Shown: positions 36,071 through 45,048 of the stretch, piece by piece
Position numbering within the stretch: position 1 is the first letter of the stretch
Layout: every line of letters begins with the position of its first letter
Source of the DNA: Nocardioides houyundeii
GTDB taxonomy: Bacteria; Actinomycetota; Actinomycetes; Propionibacteriales; Nocardioidaceae
NCBI RefSeq assembly: GCF_002865585.1
Contig: NZ_CP025581.1
Coordinates: 2,232,001 to 2,296,000, forward strand
Length of the DNA stretch: 64,000 nt
Direction of reading: 5' to 3'
The notes under the pieces: generated by a model
Told to the model about the DNA's origin: nothing
Databases searched by the model: none
The model's input: the letters and a program-made list of their open reading frames with translations, nothing else
Program-made: the position numbers and the translations under genes

Positions 36071-36790
36071 CTACTTGCTACCGGCGGTCCAGCGCAGGCC
36101 CCACCCGAAGGCTCGGTCCAGGTCGGCGTGCCCCTTCACGTAGCTGACCTCGCGGCGCACCTGGAGGTCGCCACCGATGTTCTCCAGCATCGCGATGCCG
36201 CACATGCCGTTGCCGGGCCGGGTCTCGTCCAGCCGGACCTCGACCTCGGGTCCGGAGGCAGGGAACAGGGTCACCACGCCGTCGGCCGCGCCCCAGTTCG
36301 GGACGCCCTGGTAGATGAAGGCGAAGACGATGATCCGCTTGATGGCCGCCACGTGGGCCAGGTTCACGAACAGGTTCTCCCCGGCCGTGTTGGTCCCGGA
36401 CCGGTCGTCCCCGTCGAGCCAGCAGATCGGGTCGGGGCCGAAGGTGTGCTGGTCGCGGAAGGCGTTGCCGAGCGCCTGTACGACGCCCTTGGAGCCGTCC
36501 GCGTACTCGTAGAGGCACCCCAGGTCGAGGTCGATCCCGCTGCTGCTCGCCGGCGACATCATCCGCTTGAGGAACCCGCCGGCTGCCGGGGCGGGCGCGG
36601 AGGGGGGACGAGCGTTCCAGTTGAGGTTCACCCGCAGGGTGCCACCGGCCGATCCGGCCTTCGTCAGGGACACCGACGGTGCGGACTTGGTGAGCGTCAC
36701 CTTGCTCAACGAGACCGGGTTGGCGGGACCGGCGGGGCCGGGCGACGTCCCCGCGGCCGGCTTCGGCTTCTTGGTGTAGTCGATGGCCAT
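36071..36790 (-). CDS. TerD-domain protein with N-terminal extension (TerA/TerF-like)
   Basis: 239 residues from ATG 36790. A Pro/Ala/Lys-rich linker (1-45) and a short 'VSLTKAGSAGGTLRVNLNW' lead precede a TerD domain. The Ca2+ loop 'WLDGDDRSGTNTAGENLFVN' is changed from the usual G-D-N-x-T-G-x-G. 'MCGIAMLENIGGDLQVRREV' and 'DLDRAFGWGLRW' are typical of TerA-type tellurium-resistance proteins. The start overlaps the stop of the DUF475 gene as TGATG, so the two are translationally coupled. Confidence 0.88.
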   Translation of the reverse strand: MAIDYTKKPKPAAGTSPGPAGPANPVSLSKVTLTKSAPSVSLTKAGSAGGTLRVNLNWNARPPSAPAPAAGGFLKRMMSPASSSGIDLDLGCLYEYADGSKGVVQALGNAFRDQHTFGPDPICWLDGDDRSGTNTAGENLFVNLAHVAAIKRIIVFAFIYQGVPNWGAADGVVTLFPASGPEVEVRLDETRPGNGMCGIAMLENIGGDLQVRREVSYVKGHADLDRAFGWGLRWTAGSK

Positions 36791-37917
36791 CAGGACGTCC
36801 TCACGTTGTCGGTTGTGGGCAGCGCCGGTTCCAGGTTGCCGTCCCCGTCGCCGCCGGACCTGCGGTTGCGCAGCAGGGACGACGTGAGCGCCGCGCCGAT
36901 GAACCCGACGCCGATGAGTCCGGTGACGACCTCGTGAACCTCGTACTTGATGGTCACCAGCAGGATGGTGGCCAGCGCGCCGATCGCCCAGTGAGCGCCG
37001 TGCTCGAGGTAGACGTAGTCGTCCAACGTGCCCTGGCGGACGAGGTAGACGGTGATGGACCGGATGTACATGGCACCTACGCCGAGGCCGACCGCCACGA
37101 TGAAGATGTTCTGGGTGATGGCGAACGCCCCGATCACCCCGTCGAAGGAGAAGGACGCGTCCAGGACCTCGAGGTAGAGGAACAGGAAGAAGGCAGCCTT
37201 CCCGCCCACGCCGACGATGCTCGCGCCGCCGGACTTCTCCTGCTCCGCGTGCAGGTTCTCGTCGGTTGCGGCGACCACGGCCTCCGCCTCGAACAAGGAC
37301 CCCAGGCCGTTGACCAGGAGGTAGGTGACGATGCCGAGCGCACCGGAGATCATGACGGTCCCCGGGTCTTCGGCGAGCCAGTACGCCGCCGCGGTGAGCG
37401 CCAGGGTGGCGACGACCACGGAGAGCTGGTCGAGCTTGCCGATGCGCGCCAGCGGACGCTCCAGCCACGACAGCCAGGTGTGCTCGCGGGTCTCGAAGAT
37501 GAAGTCCAGGAACAGCAGCATCAAGAACATGCCGCCGTACGCCGCGATGGCCGGGTGCGCCTCGTGCAGCAGGTAGGCGTAGGTGCCGGGCTCGTCGATG
37601 CTCCCGCCCTCGATGGCCAGCTGGATGGCCTCGATGGGCCCGAGGCTGGCGGTGATCCCGACGAGCAGCAGGGGGAAGACCAGCCGCATGCCGAACACGG
37701 CGATCAGGATGCCGACGGTGAGGAACATCTTCTGCCAGAACGGGTTCATCCGCTCCAGGATGGTGGCGTTCACGACCGCGTTGTCGAAGGAGAGCGAGAT
37801 CTCCAGCACGCACAGGATCAGGACCAGCGCGAAGACGGTCGGGCCGCCCAGCAGGAAGGCACCTCCCAGCGCGATCACAGTGACCGCGAATGACCAGCCG
37901 AACGTTCTTAGGATCAC
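36790..37917 (-). CDS. DUF475/TerC-like integral membrane protein
   Basis: 375 residues from GTG 37917 with GAGGGA just upstream. Nine or so hydrophobic helices. The two internal repeats carry 'LEISLSFDNAVVNATIL' (about 40-56) and 'LEVLDASFSFDGVIGAFAIT' (about 256-275), where the acidic pair in the membrane marks TerC-like metal or metal-complex transporters; S-F-D-N-A-V-V-N-A is the DUF475 form. In Ter systems this is the membrane partner of TerD proteins. Lies between the TerA-like gene and the third TerD gene. Confidence 0.92.
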   Translation of the reverse strand: MILRTFGWSFAVTVIALGGAFLLGGPTVFALVLILCVLEISLSFDNAVVNATILERMNPFWQKMFLTVGILIAVFGMRLVFPLLLVGITASLGPIEAIQLAIEGGSIDEPGTYAYLLHEAHPAIAAYGGMFLMLLFLDFIFETREHTWLSWLERPLARIGKLDQLSVVVATLALTAAAYWLAEDPGTVMISGALGIVTYLLVNGLGSLFEAEAVVAATDENLHAEQEKSGGASIVGVGGKAAFFLFLYLEVLDASFSFDGVIGAFAITQNIFIVAVGLGVGAMYIRSITVYLVRQGTLDDYVYLEHGAHWAIGALATILLVTIKYEVHEVVTGLIGVGFIGAALTSSLLRNRRSGGDGDGNLEPALPTTDNVRTS

Positions 37918-38021
37918 AGTTCCCTCAGGGAGGATTCGAGGACGGCTCGATCGGCCGTCGGGAGGCGCAGCAGCGCCTGCCGATGCACGGCGCTGCCTTG
38001 AGGATAGGGCCGCGGAGCGGC

Positions 38022-38600
38022 TCAGCCGACGTTGACGCCGTAGTCCTTGGCGATGCCGGCCAGGCCCGAGGCGTAGCCCTGCCCGATGGCCCGGAACTTC
38101 CACTCCCCGTTGTGACGGTAGAGCTCGCCGAAGATCATCGCGGTCTCGGTCGAGGCGTCCTCGGTGAGGTCGTAGCGCGCGAGCTCGGTGCCGTTGGAGC
38201 TGTCCACGACCCGGATGAAGGCGTTGATGACCTGGCCGAAGGACTGCTGGCGAGCGTCGGCGTCGTAGATCGAGACGGGGAAGACGATCCGCTCGATGTC
38301 TGCCGGCACGGTGGAGAGCTGGACCTTGACGACCTCGTCGTCCCCCTCCCCCTCGCCGGTCAGGTTGTCGCCGAGGTGCTCCACGGAGCCGTCGGGCGAC
38401 TTGAGGTTGTTGAAGAAGACGAAGTGGCCGTCGTCCTTCACCTTGCCGTCGGCGCGGCACATCAGGACGCTCGAGTCGAGGTCGAAGTCGGCACCGGTGG
38501 TGGTGCGGATGTCCCAGCCGAGCCCGACCGCGACCGCGGTCAGGCTGGGGGCCATCTTGGTCAGGCTGACATTGCCACCCTTGGAGAGGGAGACCGACAT
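38022..38600 (-). CDS. terD: TerD-family stress protein
   Basis: 192 residues, same length as the paralogue at 32871. ATG 38600 follows GGAGG by five bases. '[20 protein letters not shown]', '[20 protein letters not shown]', Ca2+ loop '[20 protein letters not shown]' and '[20 protein letters not shown]' place it close to canonical TerD. It is the first gene of the minus-strand terD-DUF475-TerA-like-CitE run and probably carries the promoter. Confidence 0.95.
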   Translation of the reverse strand: MSVSLSKGGNVSLTKMAPSLTAVAVGLGWDIRTTTGADFDLDSSVLMCRADGKVKDDGHFVFFNNLKSPDGSVEHLGDNLTGEGEGDDEVVKVQLSTVPADIERIVFPVSIYDADARQQSFGQVINAFIRVVDSSNGTELARYDLTEDASTETAMIFGELYRHNGEWKFRAIGQGYASGLAGIAKDYGVNVG

Positions 38601-38902
38601 GTGTTCCTCCAGGTTGCTCACGTGCGCGGTTGCGCGGGCTGGTTCGTTCAGGTCTGTCCGTCACGCTATCCCGCACCGCCCAGGCACCGTGGGGATGCGA
38701 GCCGGTCGGGCAGGACAGTCGGCCACAGGGCGCGAACGGTAGCAGCCGGAGCCCACTGCGAGGGGTGAGGCGGAGAACCAGCGGGGGGAACACCGAGGGT
38801 GGTCCGGATGGATGCACGTGAGACGACTACCTAAATTAAGGTACGAAGTTGGTACCGTCCTGCCGCGGCCGACTGCCGGCCGCCATCATCGGAGGTGGCA
38901 CG
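38601..38902. promoter_or_regulatory. Divergent promoter region between terD and PAS-GGDEF-EAL gene, with palindrome
   Basis: 302 bp with no gene. At 38828-38843 the 16-mer TACCTAAATTAAGGTA is palindromic except at two symmetric positions, about 60 bp before the proposed TTG start at 38903, followed by GGTAC…GGTACC. This AT-rich site in GC-rich DNA is a likely operator or promoter for the c-di-GMP gene. Confidence 0.5.
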
Positions 38903-41416
38903 TTGTCCGCTGACCCCGACAGTCCGCAAGCATCCTCCCCTGCAGTGGACGCGACTGCCGGACCGGACGAGCCGCGGATCCTCGAGGCGCTCGACTCCTC
39001 CCCCGACGCGCTCATCGTCCTCGACCCGCGCGGCTGCGTGACGTGGGCCAGCTCGGCGACGCTCCCCGTTCTCGGCTGGCGCCCCGACGAGCTCGTGGGG
39101 CAGCCGATCACCGTCGTCGCCCTGGACGAGGACGTCGAACAACAGCAGCACCTCCTCGCGGAGGCGGCGCGCACCGGCAGGCCGACCAGCTACTCGGCTC
39201 GCCGGCGCCGCCGCGACGGCGGAGTGGTCGAGGTCTCGGTGTCGCTGGCACCGGTACGAGCAGCCCGGTCCACCAGCTTCGCGGGCATCTGCGCCACGGT
39301 CCGTCCCGCGGGTCAGCGGTCGGAACGGCTGCAGGCCCGGCTGGCAGAGCAGGAGCACCTCAACCTGACACTGAGCCGGCGTTCCTCCGACGTCGCACTG
39401 ATCACCAAGCCGGACACCGAGATCACCTACGTCTCACCGCCGGTCTACGACGTGCTGGGGTTCAGCCCCGATCAGCTCCTCGGCTCCAAGAGCATGGGCC
39501 TGGTCCATCGGGACGACCGGGTCGAGGTGCAGGCGTTCGTGACCCGGGTGGCCTCGTCACCGGACTCCGTGGAGCGCAAGACCTTCAGGATCCACAACGC
39601 TCGGGGCGAGTGGCGCTGGATCGAGCTGACGCTGACCAACTGCATCGATCTCCCCGGTGTCGAAGGGCTGGTCGCCAACCTCCGGGACGTGTCGAACGAG
39701 TTCGCGGCACGCGCGGCGCTCGTCGCCTCCGAGCAGCGGTACCGCGCCACCGTGCACCGGTATCGGGCCATCGTGGAGACCGCCCAGGAGGGCGTGCTCG
39801 TGCTGGACCAGGAGACCCGGGTCCTCTTCGCCAACAAGAAGGCGTCCGAGCTGCTCGGCCACCCCCCGGGCGACATAGACCGCCGCAAGCTCACGGGACT
39901 GCTCGACGGCACGACGGCCGAGCACCTGCGAGGCAGGACCGCCTCTCACTCCGCGCGTGGGCACGAACGCTACGAGATCAGTTACGCCCATCCCGACGGC
40001 CGCAGTCGCGTCTTCGAAATCTCCTCCTCGCCCATCTCACTGGGCGTGGATGCCGGCACCGGATCCCTGGCCATGATCTCCGACGTCACTGAGGCGCGGC
40101 GCGTCCAGGCGGAGCTGCAGCACCGCGCCCTGCACGATCCGCTCACCGGGCTGCCGAACCGCGCCCTGTTCCACGACCGTCTCTCGATGGCGCTGTGTCG
40201 ACAGGGTCGGGACCCGGACCGCCCGGGGGTCGCCCTGCTCTCCATCGATCTGGACGGCTTCCGCCTCGTCAACCACGTCCACGGGCACGAGGTCAGCGAC
40301 GCGATCCTGGTCGAGGTGGCGGAGCGCTTGCGCGGCGTCGCCGAGGAGGCCGACACGGTCGCTCGGCTCGAGGGTGACCACTTCGTCGTCGTGGTGGAGG
40401 GGGCAGGCACGGAGGCGGCTGCGGCGCTCGGGGACCGCATGCGCCGGGTCCTGCTCGAACCGGTACGGACCGCGGACTCGGTGGTCTACGTGGACGCCAG
40501 CGTGGGGGTCGCTGTGACCCCTCCTCAGTCCCCCGCCTCCCTGCTCAGGTCCGCGAACACCGCTCTGCACCGAGCCAAGACGCAGGGCCGCGGCCGAGTG
40601 CTGCTCTACGACGCGTCCTGGGACGACGAGCTCGACCCAGCGCGCGAGCTGCAGGTGGCGAACGCGCTGCGTGAGGCGCTCAACTCCGGGGAGATCGGAC
40701 TGGGCTACCAGCCCGTCGTCGACCTGGCCGACGGCCGAGTAGTGGCCGTCGAGGCCCTGCTGCGGTGGGAGCACCCCGACCTGGGCGCCGTGCCGCCGAC
40801 CGAGGTGGTCGCCACCGCTCACTCCATCGGCTGGGCCGAACGTCTCAACCGGTACGTGCTGCGTCGCGCGTGCACGGAGATGGCACAGCTGCGCGAACGT
40901 GGCGTGGCGGCCGACCTCACCCTGGCGGTGAACCTAAGTCCCCAGAGCTTCGACAGCGGTCTGCCGCGAGCGGTGGAGGAGGCGAGCCGGCTCAGCGGGT
41001 GGCCGCTCAATCGGCTGAGCCTGGAGATCACCGAGGGCGTCCTGATGCGGGATCCCGGCGCGGCTGCGGTGGTCCTCGCGCGGTTGCGCGAGCTGGACGT
41101 CTCGGTGGCCATCGACGACTTCGGGACCGGCTTCAGCTCCCTGGCCTACCTCCAGCGGCTACCCGTGGGCGCCCTCAAGGTGGACCGCCGTTTCGTGGAG
41201 CACGTGCCCGCCGATCCGGACGCCTGCGCCATCGCCCGGGCGATCATCGACCTGGCCCGCGCCCTGTCGCTGGACACGGTGGCCGAAGGCATCGAGACCC
41301 AGGACCAGGCCGACTACATGCGGGCGCTGGGGTGCCGGTGGGGCCAGGGGTACCTGTGGAGCCCGGCCGTGCCGCCGACGCAGCTCGCGGCGCTGTTGCT
41401 GGCCAGGCCCACCTGA
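38903..41416 (+). CDS. PAS-PAS-PAS-GGDEF-EAL protein, probable c-di-GMP phosphodiesterase
   Basis: 837 residues from TTG 38903 (GGAGG seven bases upstream; a GTG at 38849 has none). Three PAS modules lie at about 25-135, 155-270 and 285-400. The GGDEF domain (about 415-565) keeps 'HDPLTGLPNRALFHDRLSMA' but its active site reads 'RLEGDHFVVV', so cyclase activity is unlikely. The EAL domain (about 585-830) is intact: 'EALLRWEHPDLG', 'LAVNLSPQSF', 'LEITEGVLM', 'AIDDFGTGFSSLAYLQ', 'LKVDRRFV' and 'AEGIETQDQADY'. It should hydrolyse c-di-GMP, tuned by PAS signals; no membrane segment is seen. Convergent with the riboswitch-controlled minus-strand genes. Confidence 0.92.
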   Translation: MSADPDSPQASSPAVDATAGPDEPRILEALDSSPDALIVLDPRGCVTWASSATLPVLGWRPDELVGQPITVVALDEDVEQQQHLLAEAARTGRPTSYSARRRRRDGGVVEVSVSLAPVRAARSTSFAGICATVRPAGQRSERLQARLAEQEHLNLTLSRRSSDVALITKPDTEITYVSPPVYDVLGFSPDQLLGSKSMGLVHRDDRVEVQAFVTRVASSPDSVERKTFRIHNARGEWRWIELTLTNCIDLPGVEGLVANLRDVSNEFAARAALVASEQRYRATVHRYRAIVETAQEGVLVLDQETRVLFANKKASELLGHPPGDIDRRKLTGLLDGTTAEHLRGRTASHSARGHERYEISYAHPDGRSRVFEISSSPISLGVDAGTGSLAMISDVTEARRVQAELQHRALHDPLTGLPNRALFHDRLSMALCRQGRDPDRPGVALLSIDLDGFRLVNHVHGHEVSDAILVEVAERLRGVAEEADTVARLEGDHFVVVVEGAGTEAAAALGDRMRRVLLEPVRTADSVVYVDASVGVAVTPPQSPASLLRSANTALHRAKTQGRGRVLLYDASWDDELDPARELQVANALREALNSGEIGLGYQPVVDLADGRVVAVEALLRWEHPDLGAVPPTEVVATAHSIGWAERLNRYVLRRACTEMAQLRERGVAADLTLAVNLSPQSFDSGLPRAVEEASRLSGWPLNRLSLEITEGVLMRDPGAAAVVLARLRELDVSVAIDDFGTGFSSLAYLQRLPVGALKVDRRFVEHVPADPDACAIARAIIDLARALSLDTVAEGIETQDQADYMRALGCRWGQGYLWSPAVPPTQLAALLLARPT

Positions 41417-41446
41417 CCCTCACCGGGAGTCACTGAGTGCTGGAGC

Positions 41447-41626
41447 TCAGCCCTGCTGCGGGAATCGGCCCTGCCGCACGCCCGAGTGCCCCTTGCCGTC
41501 GTGGCTGCCCCGCCCGGCACCGTACGTCGTCTCGTCGGCGTCGGTGTGCGCGTTCATCTTCATGTTCGTGGGGAAGGTCGCGAGGCCGCCAGAGGCAAGG
41601 ATCGCGGTGATGCGCAAGGTCTCCAT
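41447..41626 (-). CDS. 59-residue ORF behind c-di-GMP riboswitch, possible truncated surface-protein copy
   Basis: From ATG 41626 the frame begins 'METLRITAILASGGLATFPT', close to the 'MKTLRITGTLAIAGLTLAAL' signal peptide of the WxL-like protein at 46602-47171, then becomes a Gly/His/Asp-rich tail ('YGAGRGSHDGKGHSG'). The leader DNA is duplicated too. It may be a small secreted peptide or the debris of a duplicated WxL gene. No independent family match is recognised. Confidence 0.45.
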   Translation of the reverse strand: METLRITAILASGGLATFPTNMKMNAHTDADETTYGAGRGSHDGKGHSGVRQGRFPQQG

Positions 41627-41699
41627 GAGTGGACCAACTCTCTGTGGTGGGTCCCCACCCACAGCTGCGTACACGTGTGAACACCTGCACCGCCTCGAC

Positions 41700-41787
41700 G
41701 AGGACCAATTCGGTAACCCGGCTGACCCTGGTGGGCCCCGTGGCTTTGCGTCCCCGACTCACATCGGGTTTGCCTTTTCGCTCTGAC
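41700..41787 (-). ncRNA. Cyclic-di-GMP-I (GEMM-I) riboswitch, copy 1
   Basis: On the minus strand the conserved core reads GGCAAACC, a P1b stem CCGAT/GTCGG capped by a GUGA (GNRA) tetraloop, GGGACGCAAAGCC, and finally GGGTTACCGA, the diagnostic GEMM-I consensus. It begins about 160 bases upstream of the ATG at 41626. It is identical to copy 2 except at two of 88 positions. It should sense c-di-GMP made or degraded by neighbouring GGDEF/EAL proteins. Confidence 0.9.
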
Positions 41788-41848
41788 CGCAGGCACCGCC
41801 TGAGGTCAGGATCTGAGGGCGGCCTACCGCCTCCTCGTCTCGATCGTC

Positions 41849-41862
41849 AGGTTGCCACACCC
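41849..41862 (-). promoter_or_regulatory. Conserved block upstream of riboswitch copy 1 (candidate promoter element)
   Basis: The 14-mer AGGTTGCCACACCC (plus strand) recurs with one change at 47409-47422 and lies 62 bases from the riboswitch here and 61 there. The conserved spacing suggests part of a shared promoter; flanking bases also align. Confidence 0.45.
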
Positions 41863-41874
41863 GGCCGGGCGGTG

Positions 41875-42903
41875 TCAGGCGAATTCGGACGATTTTGCCA
41901 AGCCGTGCCGGAGCAGCTCAGCGGCGTTGGCGTCGACCGGCACCAGCGCCGCGCAGAGCTCTTCCAGGCCCGCGACCAGCGCGGCCCGAGGAACCCTGCG
42001 GTGCCCCAGCAGCTCTCCCAGCCACACCACGAGGTCGACCAGCACGTTGTCGTCCTCCACCAGTCCGGCTGCGGCGACGAACCTGACAATGAACTCCAGG
42101 TCCTCCAGGGTCCGGGCCCGCTGCTCCCCGTCGTAGCGGGCCACCTCCGGCAGGGACCGCTCCAGGCTCTCGGTGGCGACCCGGGCCAGCTCGGCTGCCC
42201 GGGACTGGAGCAGGGAGTACGCCGGGGGAACGGGAGCCGCCACGGCCTGCTCGACGGGAGGGGCCATCGTCCAGGCCTCGAGGGTCTTGGCCGCCGCGGC
42301 GGCGTCGGGTGCCCACGCGTCAGCACCGAGCATGGCAGCCCGTCGTCCGTCCGTGCCGAGGGCGCGTCCCCCGGCGAGGACCGGGATGCGCCGCTCGTGG
42401 GCGACTTCTGCGATTCGTCGTACTCCCATGAAGAACAGCGGCAGGCTGCAGGAGACGGCCACCGCGGTCGCAGGTCGCCGGTCGAGGTAGGCGGCGACGT
42501 GGGCGGCGGGGGTCGAGGCGCCCAGGCAGCTGACGTCCCAGCCCCGGCCACGCAGCACCTCGGCGACGACCTGCGCCGGCAGCGAGTGCCAGTCGCCCTC
42601 GGCACACACCACCAGGACGTGTCCGCGGTCTCCCGGGACGGGGGGCCCGCCGGCGAACATGGCGTCGAGGGCTCGCTGGGTCTGGCCGCTGACCAGGTGC
42701 TCGTCGGCCACCGACCACTCGTTGCGATGCCATCGCTCCCCCAGCTCGCGCTGGGCGGCGCACAACAGGTCGACGATCACCGACTCCGGGGGTACCCCCT
42801 GTCCGAGCAGCCGGGTGACGACTGCGCGGGCACCAGCGATCTCGCCGTTGCGCGCCAGCTCCAGATAGCGGCTGATCTCCTCGTGGGCGACGGCCGCCGT
42901 CAC
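41875..42903 (-). CDS. B12-binding (CarH-type photosensor-like) protein
   Basis: 342 residues from GTG 42903, overlapping the cyclase stop as GTGA. The four-helix module (1-85) contains 'GERWHRNEWSVADEHLVSG': Trp58, nine residues, then Glu68-His69, the Wx9EH motif of CarH-type AdoCbl light sensors. The Rossmann B12-binding domain follows with 'AEGDWHSLPAQVVAEVLRGR' (Asp104, axial His106) and 'CLGASTPAAHVAAYL'. The last 130 residues are helical and of unknown fold; no MerR DNA-binding domain is present. It probably senses B12 or light and acts by protein contact, perhaps on the adjacent diguanylate cyclase or kinase. Confidence 0.82.
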   Translation of the reverse strand: MTAAVAHEEISRYLELARNGEIAGARAVVTRLLGQGVPPESVIVDLLCAAQRELGERWHRNEWSVADEHLVSGQTQRALDAMFAGGPPVPGDRGHVLVVCAEGDWHSLPAQVVAEVLRGRGWDVSCLGASTPAAHVAAYLDRRPATAVAVSCSLPLFFMGVRRIAEVAHERRIPVLAGGRALGTDGRRAAMLGADAWAPDAAAAAKTLEAWTMAPPVEQAVAAPVPPAYSLLQSRAAELARVATESLERSLPEVARYDGEQRARTLEDLEFIVRFVAAAGLVEDDNVLVDLVVWLGELLGHRRVPRAALVAGLEELCAALVPVDANAAELLRHGLAKSSEFA

Positions 42904-43667
42904 GGGTAGTCCCCCGGCTCCGCCGGGCACCAGCGGTCTCGGCCGGCGCCCTTCGCGCGGTACAGCGCCCGGTCTGCTGCGATCACCGCGTCCTCTGCCC
43001 GGTCGAGCACGAGAGCGGTCCCGGCCGAGAACGTGACCAGGTCCTGCCGCGTCGCCTCCCACGTCTTCCGCAGCCGCTCCAGGAACGGGTCGGGCTCCGG
43101 ACCGCGGAGCACCACGAGGAACTCCTCGCCTCCGGTGCGCGCGACGTAGTCGGCGGTTCGCGCGGTCTCGGACAGCGCGCGCGCGAAGTCCCTCAGCACC
43201 CGGTCACCGGCGTGGTGACCCGAGGAGTCGTTGACCAGCTTGAAGTGGTCCAGGTCCACCACGACCACCGAGCCCTCGTGGACACGGGGCAGCAGGCGGG
43301 TCACCATGCGTCGGTTCCACAGACCGGTGAGCGGGTCGCGCGTGGCCTCGTCGGCGAACCGCTGCGAGCGGTCGAGCAGCTCCAGGGCACGGTGGGCATC
43401 CCTGACGAACAGTGGGAGCTGCCGCTCCAGCGCCTCCCGGGCACTGCTGCCGGGGGCCGCCGTCGGCAGCACGGGAGTTCCGGTGCCGAGTGCCAGGTCC
43501 ACCGGGATCGCGTCGACCGGCGTCGCGCCGGCCGGCAGCAGGGAGCCGCCGAGGTCTCGGACCAGGTCGCGAGCGGTGGCCAGCACCGCCTCGACGTCCG
43601 CCGCCCACAGCAGGCGTCGAGTCGCCTCCAGGAGCAACGATGAGTCGCTCGCGTCCGGGTCCACCAC
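42900..43667 (-). CDS. Diguanylate cyclase (GGDEF domain)
   Basis: 255 residues from GTG 43667, AGGA eight bases upstream. An N-terminal helical/GAF-like sensor (1-95) leads into 'TRDPLTGLWNRRMVTRLL' and the active site 'ARTGGEEFLVVL' (G-G-E-E-F). An inhibitory I-site R-x-x-D ('RTAD') sits five residues before it, so product inhibition is expected. It makes c-di-GMP from two GTP. Its start is 140 bp after the kinase stop and its stop overlaps the B12 protein. It can feed the ligand for the riboswitch at the head of its own operon. Confidence 0.92.
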   Translation of the reverse strand: MVDPDASDSSLLLEATRRLLWAADVEAVLATARDLVRDLGGSLLPAGATPVDAIPVDLALGTGTPVLPTAAPGSSAREALERQLPLFVRDAHRALELLDRSQRFADEATRDPLTGLWNRRMVTRLLPRVHEGSVVVVDLDHFKLVNDSSGHHAGDRVLRDFARALSETARTADYVARTGGEEFLVVLRGPEPDPFLERLRKTWEATRQDLVTFSAGTALVLDRAEDAVIAADRALYRAKGAGRDRWCPAEPGDYP

Positions 43668-43806
43668 GTGTCCGTCCTGCTTTCCGCGGGCAGATCGCCG
43701 CGGGATCCTGTGCGATTGGGATGCTCCAGGTTCGCTTTCGATGCTGGATCATCCCACGAGTACGTCGATCTCGCAGTGGTTGGCGAGAACCGAGCCGACC
43801 GTGCTG

Positions 43807-45048
43807 TCACGGCGCCAGGGGCAGGCGGACGGTGAACACTGCGCCCTGGGGATCGTTCTCGGACACCAGGATCCGTCCACCGTGCTCCGTCACCACCGCG
43901 GCCACGATGCTGAGCCCCAGACCCGGTCCCGGGACGGCCGCCTCGTGGACGGCGGCGCCTCGGAAGAACGGCGTGAACAGATGAGGCACCTCGGAATGCG
44001 GCACGCCCGGCCCGGTGTCGGAGACCTCGATCGTCGCCTCTTCCTCCGACTGCGCGACGCGACAGCAGACGCGACCACCGGGAGGAGTGAACTTCACGGC
44101 GTTGTCCACCAGCTGGTGCACGAGCAGCTCCAGCTGGGATGCCTCACCACGCACCAGGGTGGGCTGCTCCGGCCAGCTGAACTCCGGGACCACCGTGGGC
44201 TGCCCCTGTCCTGCGTCAAGGTCGAGGGTGGTGGCACGCACCGCCGCCACCACGTCACGCAGGTCGAGCGGATCGGCAGAGTGCGGGTGCACGGAGCTGC
44301 TGTCCGAGAGGGTGACCAGGCTCTCCGCCAGCTGTTGGAGGCGGGCCACGTTGCGCCTGATGGCAGTGGCGAACCTGCCCCTGCGCTCCGCGTCGTCGAT
44401 GCCGGTCTCGAGCAGCTCGACGTAGCCGAGGATGCTCGTCAGCGGGGTCCTCAGCTCGTGGCTGGCGGTGGTCACGAAGTCGTTCCGCAGCCGGTCCAGC
44501 TCCGCCTGCCGACGTGCCGCCTCCTGCTCGCTGTGCAGCGCCTGAGCCAGCAGGCTGCTGGTCCGGCGCTCCTCTGTCACGTCGACACCCTGCGCCCAGT
44601 AGCCGCGGACCTCCCCGGCGGTGCCCAGCATGGGCTGGACGTCCACCGCCATCACCCGGGGGACGCCGTCGACGCCGGTCATGTTCCACTCGCAGCTCGT
44701 GCCACTTGGTCTCTGGGAAGCCTCGCCCTCGCCGTCGCTGGCCTGCTCAGTCCCGTCTGAACGCCCCGGCCGCCGACGGTCCAGAGCACCGAGCCGCAGC
44801 TCGGGCCCGCGCCGGCGCTCGAACCGGGCGGGGTCGACGAGGAACAGCTCCGGACCGCAGGGGACCCCCGCAGCGGCGGAGCGCTGCTCGAGCTGGTCCC
44901 GGTCGAGGATCTCCCTGGGAAAGGCCCGTCCCTCCAGAGCAGACGTGGGACGTCCGACCAGCGCCTCGACCGCGGCGTTGCACCACGTCACCAGCCCCTG
45001 GGCGTCGGTGGAGACGGCCAGGACGCTGGCTGGTCCAAGCGGCGTCAT
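43807..45048 (-). CDS. PAS-containing sensor histidine kinase
   Basis: 413 residues from ATG 45048, which overlaps the preceding stop as TGATG (GTG 45051 also possible). A PAS fold at about 5-45 and 120-165 carries a low-complexity insert. HisKA 'FVTTASHELRTPLTSILGYV' has the phosphoacceptor His, and the HATPase part has 'LVDNAVKFTPPGGRV' (N box), 'VSDTGPGVPHSE' (G1) and 'GPGLGLSIVAAVVTEHGGRI' (G2). No membrane helix is present, so it is cytoplasmic. No response regulator is visible in the window. Confidence 0.9.
   Translation of the reverse strand: MTPLGPASVLAVSTDAQGLVTWCNAAVEALVGRPTSALEGRAFPREILDRDQLEQRSAAAGVPCGPELFLVDPARFERRRGPELRLGALDRRRPGRSDGTEQASDGEGEASQRPSGTSCEWNMTGVDGVPRVMAVDVQPMLGTAGEVRGYWAQGVDVTEERRTSSLLAQALHSEQEAARRQAELDRLRNDFVTTASHELRTPLTSILGYVELLETGIDDAERRGRFATAIRRNVARLQQLAESLVTLSDSSSVHPHSADPLDLRDVVAAVRATTLDLDAGQGQPTVVPEFSWPEQPTLVRGEASQLELLVHQLVDNAVKFTPPGGRVCCRVAQSEEEATIEVSDTGPGVPHSEVPHLFTPFFRGAAVHEAAVPGPGLGLSIVAAVVTEHGGRILVSENDPQGAVFTVRLPLAP

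Noticed and set aside
38828..38843. Iron box (IdeR/DtxR site)
   Set aside because: The palindrome has ACCT…AGGT, the reverse arm order of the IdeR consensus AGGT…ACCT, so it was kept only as an unassigned operator.
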